64,000 nucleotides of DNA from the NCBI GenBank assembly GCA_945860865.1, contig CAMARW010000004.1:1-64000 (forward strand), read 5' to 3'. The position numbers and the translations under genes are program-made. Under the pieces are notes generated by a model. It was not told the origin of the DNA. It saw only the letters and a program-made list of their open reading frames with translations, and made no database searches. Positions 1 to 6,100 of the stretch are shown one piece after another (the first letter of the stretch is position 1; the number at the start of each line of letters is the position of its first letter). This DNA comes from Chitinophaga pinensis. GTDB lineage: Bacteria > Bacteroidota > Bacteroidia > UKL13-3.

Positions 1-129
1 AAGCCCAACATTCCAATTAGTACGTGCAAGTCCGAAAGTGTGAAACGGGACTAATGCAGCTAATAGGACCACAATCCTACAAAACGTTTTAGGTCACCCG
101 TTTCTCCTTCGGAATTTATAACTTTTTAT

Positions 130-162
130 CCCAATGCAAACTAAAGGCAAACCGTTATAGCC
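130..162 (+). repeat. Right edge of an attC-like site upstream of cassette 1
   Basis: The core ACCGTTATAGCC (151-162) matches the right box of the downstream sites, with the cassette junction after G154. The inner arm before it (GCAAACTAAAGGCAAACC) resembles the right arm of the site at 4499-4645. The left arm is not clear: 1-130 holds a candidate GCCCAAC box at 3-9 and a second AACGTTTTAGG core at 83-93, but I could not pair them convincingly. It could be an attC with an unusual left half or part of an attI region. Confidence 0.5.
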
Positions 163-203
163 AACCTATGAACCCAAAATTTAATAGCTTAAACTAGACA
201 AAT

Positions 204-554
204 ATGAGAGACAATTTTAACGTTGATGATATTCTAAACAAGAACCAACTTGACACTCAAAATTACATTAATAAAATGGTAGCTTTTAACAAACAGCTGA
301 CATTTTCAGATGCTAAAGCAGATAGTTTAATAGCGGACGATTTATTAGAAATGGTAAATAAACATAGATATCTGCACGGAGAAAATATCCGTGATCTTTT
401 TATTACCTTTTTAAATCAGATTAAAAAACAATATTTAATTGCTGACACCCCTAATAAAGTTAGAGAAATATCAAATTCGCTAGTCACTTATATGGCCACA
501 GAAGCCACTATATTAAACAATGGAGGCTATAGTGCGACAAGTATTAATACCTAA
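204..554 (+). CDS. Cassette protein of unknown function (116 aa)
   Basis: I do not recognise this family. The 116-residue product is soluble, rich in Asn, Asp and Lys, with no signal peptide or membrane segment, and looks mostly helical. It starts 50 bases after the cassette junction at 155 and shares cassette 1 with the WYL-domain gene 38 bases downstream, so the two are probably co-transcribed. No promoter of the TTTG/TAnnTTTG type is visible before it, so transcription may come from upstream cassettes. Pairing a small unknown protein with a WYL protein could suggest a defence or regulatory module, but that is speculation. Confidence 0.7.
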   Translation: MRDNFNVDDILNKNQLDTQNYINKMVAFNKQLTFSDAKADSLIADDLLEMVNKHRYLHGENIRDLFITFLNQIKKQYLIADTPNKVREISNSLVTYMATEATILNNGGYSATSINT

Positions 555-591
555 CTTATATACTAAAAAATGACTAATTAACTAAATTATT

Positions 592-948
592 ATGACACCT
601 AAAGAACGACAAATTGCTGAGATTTTAACTGCTGCTATAAGAGGAAATAATTTGATAGAGTTCAAATACGACAATGAATATAGGACTGTAGAACCTTTTT
701 TATTTGGTGAGTTATATAGTGTGAATCAAACACATGAACAAGAAGGAAAATATGCATTAAGGGCTTGGCTTGTAAGAGGGTTTTCAAGTTTACCTGTAGA
801 CATCAGAACAGGTGACCGATGGAGAAAGTATGAACTAAAAAGAATTATGGAACTTACAATACTAAACGAGAGGTATAAAATAATACGACCATTGTATAAT
901 CCCGATGATAAAGATTTTAAAAGAATTAATTATCGTATTGACGTATAA
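592..948 (+). CDS. Stand-alone WYL-domain protein
   Basis: The 118-aa product looks like an isolated WYL ligand-sensing domain. Residues about 12-45 (AIRGNNLIEFKYDNEYRTVE followed by PFLFGEL) form the SH3-like beta core. Further on come LRAWLVRGFSS, a tryptophan-arginine segment (RWRKYELKRI), and the C-terminal Y(N)PDDKDF found in small WYL proteins. There is no N-terminal helix-turn-helix, so it cannot bind DNA in the usual WYL-regulator way. WYL domains are known as ligand or nucleic-acid sensing regulators in phage defence and DNA damage responses. It is the second gene of cassette 1, ending 36 bases before the attC-like site. Confidence 0.7.
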   Translation: MTPKERQIAEILTAAIRGNNLIEFKYDNEYRTVEPFLFGELYSVNQTHEQEGKYALRAWLVRGFSSLPVDIRTGDRWRKYELKRIMELTILNERYKIIRPLYNPDDKDFKRINYRIDV

Positions 949-975
949 ATAAGAATATATAAATTTCTACCCGTC

Positions 976-1122
976 AAAAGGCTGGCTATAACAGCACATT
1001 TGCAATAGGCATGCAATTCGTCTCCGTTTGACGGGATTTTAGTGGTTGGTAAATTCGTTTCCCTAAGTTACATTTGAGTATAAACGCACGCCCATCGCAA
1101 ATGTGCAAAACGTTATAGCCAA
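976..1122 (+). repeat. attC-like site 1 (end of cassette 1)
   Basis: Outer left arm GGCTATAAC (984-992) pairs with the right core GTTATAGCC (1112-1120). The inner arms ACATTTGC (995-1002) and GCAAATGT (1097-1104) pair perfectly, with spacers of 2-7 bases between boxes. The roughly 95-base interior is almost identical to that of site 4 (5303-5422). The reverse complement of 976-992 matches the start of cassette 1 (154-167) at 13 of 14 positions. Confidence 0.75.
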
Positions 1123-1164
1123 TGCTAACAGACCACCGTGCAATGACAATCCGACAAAAATATA

Positions 1165-1196
1165 TTTGGAATTAGTTGTCTGAATAGTTAACTTTG
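1165..1196 (+). promoter_or_regulatory. Bacteroidota promoter of the HigBA cassette
   Basis: TTTG (1165-1168) and TAACTTTG (1189-1196) are separated by 20 bases, matching the Bacteroidota -33/-7 consensus. The GTG start follows at 1201, so the mRNA would be leaderless or nearly so. It lies inside cassette 2, 53 bases after its junction, so this cassette carries its own promoter. Confidence 0.7.
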
Positions 1197-1200
1197 CACA

Positions 1201-1545
1201 GTGGCTTACGACAGACAAGTAATAGCTTATAAAAATTATTTTCTCGACTTTTACGAGGAACAACCTGACAACGTTCAAGCAAAAATTGAGTGGACGTTAA
1301 ATCTAATTCGGGTAACTCGACAAGTTCCAGAAAAGTATTTTAAGCACTTAGAAGGCACAAAAGGACTATATGAAATTCGAGTAGAGGTTGGGAGCAATAT
1401 TTACCGCATTTTCTCCTTCTTCGACAAAGGGAATTTAGTTGTTCTAGGAAATGCCTTTCAAAAGAAATCTCAAAAGACACCAAAACAAGAATTAGAAAAA
1501 GCACTTAAAATAATGGAGGAATATCAAAATGAAAACAAAAAGTAA
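1201..1545 (+). CDS. higB: HigB/RelE-family toxin (type II toxin-antitoxin)
   Basis: The 114-aa product resembles the phage-derived Gp49-like/HigB branch of the RelE superfamily, ribosome-dependent mRNA endonucleases. It has the VIAYKNYFLDFY N-terminus, the KHLEGTKGLYEIRVEVG strand segment and FQKKSQKTPKQELEKA near the C-terminus, with basic residues throughout. The start is GTG at 1201, directly downstream of a good promoter; the family's usual N-terminus begins here, which supports a leaderless GTG start. It overlaps the HigA gene by 17 bases, the toxin-first order usual for higBA. The pair probably stabilises the cassette array by making its loss toxic. Confidence 0.85.
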   Translation: MAYDRQVIAYKNYFLDFYEEQPDNVQAKIEWTLNLIRVTRQVPEKYFKHLEGTKGLYEIRVEVGSNIYRIFSFFDKGNLVVLGNAFQKKSQKTPKQELEKALKIMEEYQNENKK

Positions 1546-1831
1546 TATCACGACATTAGACCAAATACTTGACAAAAAGTATGGCAAAAAAGGACAGCCC
1601 AAACGCGAGCAATGGGAGCAACAGTTTGAAGCGTTTAGACTTGGTGTTTTGCTAGAAGAAGCACGAACTAAACTCGGTATGACACAAGAAGAACTTGCAG
1701 AAAAATGCGGAACAAACAAATCTTACATTTCACGCATTGAAAACAACTCTTCGGACATTCGCCTCTCGACGCTTATGAAAATAATTCAACAAGGACTTGG
1801 CGGACACTTAAAATTGACGCTTCAATTGTAA
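1529..1831 (+). CDS. higA: HigA-type antitoxin, XRE family
   Basis: The 100-aa product carries an XRE/Cro helix-turn-helix at about residues 45-98 (LGMTQEELAEKCGTNKSYIS then RIENNSSDIRLSTLMKII), preceded by a toxin-binding N-terminal segment containing LDKKYGKKGQPKREQWEQQF. HTH antitoxins of this type bind the partner toxin and repress their own promoter. It overlaps the toxin gene by 17 bases, ensuring coupled translation, and ends 18 bases before the attC-like site. Confidence 0.87.
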   Translation: MKTKSNITTLDQILDKKYGKKGQPKREQWEQQFEAFRLGVLLEEARTKLGMTQEELAEKCGTNKSYISRIENNSSDIRLSTLMKIIQQGLGGHLKLTLQL

Positions 1832-1840
1832 TGACCGAAG

Positions 1841-1990
1841 AAAGCACTGGCTATAACAGCACATTTGCAATATGCGGGGTTTCGTGCTCCGCAAACAGTT
1901 TTGTGGTTAAAGAAAGTTTTGTGCTCCGCATGAACATTTGTGATGAAAAGCCCGCCCATCGCAAATCTGCGGAACGTTAGCGGCAAGTTT
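1841..1990 (+). repeat. attC-like site 2 (end of cassette 2)
   Basis: Left arm GGCTATAAC (1849-1857) and inner box ACATTTGC (1861-1868) face GCAAATCTGC (1961-1970) and core AACGTTAGCGGC (1973-1984); the junction follows G1976. The interior differs from sites 1 and 4. The reverse complement of the outer arm 1843-1857 matches the start of cassette 2 (1112-1126) at 14 of 15 bases, whereas its own right edge belongs to cassette 3. Confidence 0.75.
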
Positions 1991-2021
1991 AAAAACGACA
2001 ACGATAAAAAACAATAAAAAA

Positions 2022-2663
2022 ATGAAGACATTAACAAAGGAATTACAAGAAGCTATTCCACCTGCAATGGCTTTGAAATTGCTAGAAGAAGGAAACAAGA
2101 GGTTTGTCAATAATTTAAAGGCAAATCGCAACCTGTTACAACAGGCCAATGAAACATCTGACGGACAACATCCATTCGCTGTGGTTTTAAGCTGCATAGA
2201 TAGCAGAACTTCTGCTGAGCTTATTTTTGACCAAGGACTTGGTGACATTTTTAGTGTAAGAGTTGCCGGAAATATCATTAACGAAGATATCTTAGGTAGT
2301 ATGGAATTTGCCTGCAAATTGGCTGGCTCAAAAATAATAGTAGTATTGGGCCACAGTAAGTGCGGGGCAGTAAAAGGTGCTTGTGACCATGCCGAAATGG
2401 GTAATTTAACAGCCTTGCTTGCCAAAATAAGACCCGCAGTAGATGACGAAGTGGAAACTAAAGATAATCGCACCTCAAAAAATGCTGAGTTTGTAGAAAA
2501 TGTGGCTGCCATTAATGTAAAAAGAACCGTAAAAGCCATCATGGAAAGAAGTACTATCCTTGAACACATGATTGAAAATGGTGAAATTGGTATTATTGGC
2601 GGAATGCACGATTTATCAACAGGACAAGTTACTTACTATGCAGATACTACTTTTATTGTATAA
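2022..2663 (+). CDS. Beta-class carbonic anhydrase
   Basis: This enzyme interconverts CO2 and bicarbonate with a zinc ion. The 213-aa product has the beta-class zinc ligands Cys58, His111 and Cys114 and the Asp60-Arg62 dyad in CIDSRTSAELIFDQGLGDIF and GHSKCGAVKGA. It has no signal peptide, so it is cytoplasmic. It opens cassette 3, followed after 46 bases by a UspA-like gene and then a SulP transporter, which suggests it converts imported bicarbonate or helps balance pH. No promoter of the TTTG/TAnnTTTG type is visible between junction 1977 and the start, so readthrough from the HigBA promoter is likely. The family assignment is firm; the physiological role is inferred. Confidence 0.94.
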   Translation: MKTLTKELQEAIPPAMALKLLEEGNKRFVNNLKANRNLLQQANETSDGQHPFAVVLSCIDSRTSAELIFDQGLGDIFSVRVAGNIINEDILGSMEFACKLAGSKIIVVLGHSKCGAVKGACDHAEMGNLTALLAKIRPAVDDEVETKDNRTSKNAEFVENVAAINVKRTVKAIMERSTILEHMIENGEIGIIGGMHDLSTGQVTYYADTTFIV

Positions 2664-2709
2664 AAAACCAATGAAACCTATTAACTTGAACAATTCAAAT
2701 TAAATAAAA

Positions 2710-3108
2710 ATGAGTAAAGTTTTAATGCCGACAGATTTTAGTGAGAACTCACTAAAACAACTTGACACTTTTATTCAAAACTATGATGGAGAAGGTTTTG
2801 AATGTGTATTGATGTTTTCTGATTTCTTAGACGATTCAATTACAGACCTACTGTTTTATAGTCAAACAAAGTTTTTAAAAGAAAAAATGCCTGAAAATTT
2901 TGAAGCTACGTTTGAGAAAATCAAAGAAAAATATGCTGCAAAATGCAGAATAAGCATCGTTCCGTTTCATGGTTTTACAACAAATGCTTTCAAATATTTT
3001 CTTGAAGGTAATGACATTTCTAACTGTTTTGTTCCTAAAAATCTTGAGTATAAAATTGGTGTAAATCCTATTAAATTCATCACTAAATCAAAATTAACAA
3101 CAGTATAA
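2710..3108 (+). CDS. UspA-like universal stress protein, short form
   Basis: The 132-aa product begins MSKVLMPTDFSENSLKQLDT, the typical opening of Usp-fold proteins in Bacteroidota (beta strand, PTDFS, helix), followed by alternating strands and helices. It lacks the C-terminal ATP-binding G-2x-G-9x-G(S/T) motif, so it is probably a non-nucleotide-binding or shortened member. It sits between carbonic anhydrase and SulP with only one base before the SulP start, so it is translated with the transporter and may regulate it. That regulatory role is inference. Confidence 0.6.
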   Translation: MSKVLMPTDFSENSLKQLDTFIQNYDGEGFECVLMFSDFLDDSITDLLFYSQTKFLKEKMPENFEATFEKIKEKYAAKCRISIVPFHGFTTNAFKYFLEGNDISNCFVPKNLEYKIGVNPIKFITKSKLTTV

Positions 3109-3109
3109 A

Positions 3110-4504
3110 ATGAATAAAGCAAAGTTTCCAACTACCCCTATGGGGCGAATAAAATTATTTTTTACCTTTTTTGATTCTAGATGGGAAGACTTAACCAAAG
3201 AAAATTGGTTAAAGGTAACATACAAAGATTTCAGTGCTGGCTTAATAGTAGCAATGACAGCTATCCCAATGGCTATGGGTTTTGCGATGGCAATGGGTAT
3301 GCGACCTGAACATGGCATTATAGCAGGTGCATTGGCGTGTGTAGTGGGTAGAACTTTTGGTGGTTCAAAATATCAAGTATATGGGCCAACAGCGGCTTTT
3401 ATTCCAGTTATTGCAGCCTTGATTGCGAAGTACAGTGATCCTGCAAATGGTGGTACTTTTGAGCAAGCCCACGGTTTCTTAGTATTGGTTTCTATTATTT
3501 CGGGAATCATTCTTATTATTATGGGGATATATGGTGTAGGCAAATACGCCAAACTTGTTCCCAATTCTATTATTGTTGGATTTACAATTGGTATTGCTGT
3601 ATCTATTGCTCTTACTAATTTTGAAGATATTTTAGGTATAGAAAATTTCAAGGACTTCCTTGGGCAAGATGAAGATATTCAAGGTGGTCTTTTGCATAAT
3701 TTATACTTAGCATTTGGCAATTTAGGTGTAATCAATATTTGGTCGGTTTTGATAGGGGTAATCACTTTTGTTTTAGCAAAATATCTGCTTAAAATTTCTA
3801 TTTATATACCAGGGCCAGTAATTGCGATGGGAACAGCCACATTATTAGCAGCTACTTTGCTGGCCGATAAAAATTTAATTTTGGTTCGAGATTTATATGG
3901 TTCCATCCCTAACAATTTTTTTAAATTACAAATGCCTTTTTTACCTTCAATGAATGGAGGTGTAATGCTTGATATTGTTTATTTTGTGGTTAGTATCGTA
4001 TTTGTTTCAGGAGTGGAAAGTGTTTTGTGTTCTTCGATGGCTGATAGATTAGCAAAAAATGAAAGAACGCCATTTAATCCTGACAAAGAATTCTTTGGTC
4101 AAGGTTTAGTTCAGATCATCACACCTTTAGTACAAGGCTTCCCATGCACAGGTGCATTGGCAAGAACAGCTACAAGTATAAAGGCTGGTGCTACAACTCC
4201 TTTAGTGGGTTACTTTAAAGCTGTCTTAAAACTAACAATGGCATTTTACTTGGCTCAATATTTAGAATTAATACCAATGGCTTGTATTGGTGGTATTTTG
4301 GTTTGGGTTGCCAGCAATATGATAAAACCATCTGAAATTAAAGAAATCAAACATTCAGGAAAGTTTGAGTTTGCAATGATGCTATATACAGCTGTAATGG
4401 TGCCAATGACGGACTTTTTGACTGGTGTACTTTCTGCACTGGTTATTTACTTTGTGGTCAAGTATGCTTTCAAAAGAATGGAAAAGAAGAAAACCAGCCA
4501 CTAA
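3110..4504 (+). CDS. SulP-family anion transporter without STAS domain (possible bicarbonate importer)
   Basis: The 464-aa integral membrane protein matches the SulP (SLC26) transport core. It shows the early YKDFSAGLIVAMTAIPMAMG segment, the GGSKYQVYGPTAAFIPVI loop and GALARTATSIKAGATTPLVG near residue 350, with about a dozen hydrophobic segments. Typical SulP proteins carry a C-terminal STAS domain of about 100 residues; this one stops right after the last membrane helix (residue 464, KKKTSH). Members linked to carbonic anhydrase are candidates for bicarbonate uptake (BicA-like) rather than sulfate uptake. Its TAA stop (4502-4504) lies inside the attC-like site, so the gene fills the cassette to its edge. 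Confidence 0.9.
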   Translation: MNKAKFPTTPMGRIKLFFTFFDSRWEDLTKENWLKVTYKDFSAGLIVAMTAIPMAMGFAMAMGMRPEHGIIAGALACVVGRTFGGSKYQVYGPTAAFIPVIAALIAKYSDPANGGTFEQAHGFLVLVSIISGIILIIMGIYGVGKYAKLVPNSIIVGFTIGIAVSIALTNFEDILGIENFKDFLGQDEDIQGGLLHNLYLAFGNLGVINIWSVLIGVITFVLAKYLLKISIYIPGPVIAMGTATLLAATLLADKNLILVRDLYGSIPNNFFKLQMPFLPSMNGGVMLDIVYFVVSIVFVSGVESVLCSSMADRLAKNERTPFNPDKEFFGQGLVQIITPLVQGFPCTGALARTATSIKAGATTPLVGYFKAVLKLTMAFYLAQYLELIPMACIGGILVWVASNMIKPSEIKEIKHSGKFEFAMMLYTAVMVPMTDFLTGVLSALVIYFVVKYAFKRMEKKKTSH

Positions 4505-4650
4505 CAGCGCATTCACAAAACCGGGGTTTCTCATCACGTTTGAGAGATTCCGGTTTTGTGTTATATTTGGATTCGCAGATGCATTTCGGTCAAAAGTCCC
4601 CGGCTTCGCAAATGCGCGGACCGCTAAAGGCAAAACGTTAGCAGTAATAC
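4491..4650 (+). repeat. attC-like site 3 (end of cassette 3)
   Basis: The left arm CCACTAAC (4498-4505) begins inside the SulP gene. The right core AACGTTAGCAGT (4634-4645) carries the junction after G4637. The inner arms include GCGCATT (4507-4513) facing AATGCGC (4611-4617), and the interior contains AAAACCGG (4517-4524) facing CCGGTTTT (4550-4557). The reverse complement of the outer arm matches the start of cassette 3 at 12 of 15 bases. Confidence 0.7.
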
Positions 4651-4682
4651 CACATTGACGCGCGAAAATTTACTTAGATATA

Positions 4683-4714
4683 TTTGCAGTATATACTAAT
4701 TATATATACCTTTG
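4683..4714 (+). promoter_or_regulatory. Bacteroidota promoter of the RHH/MazF cassette
   Basis: TTTG (4683-4686), a 20-base spacer and TACCTTTG (4707-4714) match the -33/-7 consensus. The ATG of the antitoxin is at 4722, leaving a leader of only a few bases. The layout mirrors the promoter of the HigBA cassette. Confidence 0.7.
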
Positions 4715-4721
4715 TGACATT

Positions 4722-4952
4722 ATGAAAACACTATCTCTAAAATTAGATGACGACATTTTTGAAGAAGCTGAAGAAATTACTTCTAAACTAAATTTAGCAA
4801 GAAACAGATACATAAACGAGGCTGTTAGTATTTACAATCGAGTTAACAAGAAGAGGCTATTAAAAAAGCAACTTGCAAAAGAGTCTGTTCTGACAAGTAA
4901 AGACTCAATGGAAGTTTTACATGAATTTGAAAAGTTCATGGATGAAAATTAA
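4722..4952 (+). CDS. Ribbon-helix-helix type antitoxin
   Basis: The 76-aa product has a short N-terminal strand (KTLSLKLDDDIFEEAEEI) followed by two helices (LNLARNRYINEAVSIYNRV), the layout of RHH/CopG DNA-binding domains. An acidic and basic C-terminal tail would wrap the toxin. RHH antitoxins repress their operon as dimers. The downstream MazF-like gene starts 11 bases before this gene stops, so the pair is translationally coupled. It is preceded by its own near-leaderless promoter. Confidence 0.8.
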   Translation: MKTLSLKLDDDIFEEAEEITSKLNLARNRYINEAVSIYNRVNKKRLLKKQLAKESVLTSKDSMEVLHEFEKFMDEN

Positions 4953-5277
4953 ACAATTTGATATTTGGATTGCTGACCTTAATCCAAGCAGAGGTACTGA
5001 ACCAGGTAAGACTCGACCTGTGGTTATTGTGCAGACAGATTTATTAAACGGGACTCATTTATCAACTCTAATTTGTCCCATTACGACTAATGTTCAGACT
5101 GAAATTGACCTTTTAAGAGTTCATTTAAAAAAGAATCAACTTGACAAATTGAGCGATGTACTTGTTGACCAAATACGCGCTATTGACAACAAAAGACTTA
5201 TCACTAGACTTGGACAGCTAACAAAAGAACAACAAGCTAAGCTCAAAGACAACCTCAGAATCGTTCTTGACATATAG
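4942..5277 (+). CDS. MazF/PemK-family mRNA interferase toxin
   Basis: The product begins MKIKQFDIWIADLNPSRGTE and continues PGKTRPVVIVQTD, the hallmark of MazF/PemK endoribonucleases: a beta-barrel with catalytic Arg in GKTRPVV and a conserved SxxPIT-like strand, here LICPITTN. DQIRAIDNKRL is the conserved C-terminal half. I choose the ATG at 4942 rather than the in-frame ATG at 4921 because the family starts at this point and the 11-base overlap with the antitoxin is typical. The mature length is 111 aa, normal for MazF. It ends 13 bases before the attC-like arm. Confidence 0.9.
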   Translation: MKIKQFDIWIADLNPSRGTEPGKTRPVVIVQTDLLNGTHLSTLICPITTNVQTEIDLLRVHLKKNQLDKLSDVLVDQIRAIDNKRLITRLGQLTKEQQAKLKDNLRIVLDI

Positions 5278-5286
5278 ACTTTTGAT

Positions 5287-5432
5287 TTGGTACTACTGCT
5301 AACAGCAAATTTTCAATAGGCGTGCAATTTGTCTCCGTTTGACGGGATTTTAGTGGTTGGTAAATTCGTTTCCCTAAGTTACATTTGAGTTTAAACGCAC
5401 GCCCATCGCCAATCTGCCAACCTTTATGTGCA
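5287..5432 (+). repeat. attC-like site 4 (last site of the array)
   Basis: The left arm GGTACTACTGCTAAC (5288-5302) is the reverse complement of the start of cassette 4 (4637-4652) at 15 of 16 bases when extended by one base. The interior is nearly identical to site 1 (about 95 bases), including the segment with TCCGTTTGACGGGATTTTAG. The right core reads AACCTTTATG instead of AACGTTA, so the conserved G of the junction is a C at 5422. This may be a decayed core, fitting its place at the end of the array. Confidence 0.7.
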
Positions 5433-5461
5433 ATTTTAAATAATGATACAAAATCTATCAT

Positions 5462-6100
5462 ATGAGTAATAAATTTGATTTTAGAAGCCACCTTATTGCA
5501 TTTATTTGCTTGATGCTTTTGGTAGCTTGCAGTAATAAAAATAGCGCTTACAGGCGTTTTAATCTGAAACATACCAAACCATTGTCTGCAAAACCTTTAA
5601 TTATAGATCAGGTGATTTATTGTGGAATTATTAACCAAATGGCTACCCAAAAAACAGGCTTTAGAACGCTAATTACAGATACCTTCTATAAAGATACCAT
5701 TATTAAACACCTGTTTACTGCCTTAAATAATGATTCTCTTTTTATGGTTAAACCATTTACCGTACAAGCGGCACCTCTCTGTTTAGCAAGAAATAAGTTA
5801 TTTTTTAAACCACTGCTCGATTCGCTAAGTAAAAATTACATAGTAAATCAACCCCACTTATTGCCTATCCTAAATTTATCAGCATATGAAGTTGTAACTA
5901 GTCCACCAGGCCAAATTTTTTCTATGCAGAATACGCTTACTATATTGTTTTGTGTATTTGATGAAAACGGTCTAAGTTTCGTTAACGGACAGCAGGTTTA
6001 TTGGAATAGAGATATGTGCAAAAAAACCCAACATGTAAACTTTAAAAACATTGAAAAAGCGCTTAAACGAGCAGTTACAGCTTATCATAAACATAGATAA
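5462..6100 (+). CDS. Predicted lipoprotein of unknown function
   Basis: The 212-aa product has a lipoprotein signal: a hydrophobic stretch at residues 11-22 ending LVAC with Cys23 as the lipidation site. The rest is soluble and presumably periplasmic or outer-membrane anchored; I recognise no domain. It starts 39 bases after the last attC-like core, in the same direction as the cassettes. It could be the remains of a fifth cassette whose own attC is lost, or the first gene of the flanking chromosome; no convincing fifth site follows. Confidence 0.7.
   Translation: MSNKFDFRSHLIAFICLMLLVACSNKNSAYRRFNLKHTKPLSAKPLIIDQVIYCGIINQMATQKTGFRTLITDTFYKDTIIKHLFTALNNDSLFMVKPFTVQAAPLCLARNKLFFKPLLDSLSKNYIVNQPHLLPILNLSAYEVVTSPPGQIFSMQNTLTILFCVFDENGLSFVNGQQVYWNRDMCKKTQHVNFKNIEKALKRAVTAYHKHR

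Larger units (their letters stand above)
155..5422 (+). mobile_element. Integron-like gene cassette array (four cassettes)
   Basis: Four co-directional units, 155-1112, 1113-1976, 1977-4637 and 4638-5422, each carry one to three genes and end in a 120-150 bp imperfect palindrome with an AACGTT core at its right edge (the last reads AACCTT). The 5' end of each unit is close to the reverse complement of the outer arm of its own 3' palindrome: 13/14, 14/15, 12/15 and 15/16 matching bases. This is the expected signature of circularising integron cassettes. Two of the four carry toxin-antitoxin pairs, as is common in chromosomal integrons. No integrase or attI is visible; by cassette orientation they should lie left of position 1. 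The core departs from the classical GTTRRRY, so a related recombination system remains possible. Confidence 0.75.

Noticed and set aside
1-130. A complete attI or attC site at the left edge
   Set aside because: A possible GCCCAAC box at 3-9 and an AACGTTTTAGG core at 83-93 are present but do not pair convincingly, and no integrase reading frame lies in the window.
1907-2569. A 220-aa minus-strand frame antisense to carbonic anhydrase
   Set aside because: The plus-strand gene has all catalytic residues of a beta-carbonic anhydrase; the antisense frame has no recognisable domain and would run against the cassette direction.
976-5432. The repeated palindromic sites as CRISPR repeats or insertion-sequence ends
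   Set aside because: They are too long and far apart for CRISPR, no cas genes are present, and no transposase or target duplication was seen. Gene-by-gene placement and end complementarity fit cassettes better.
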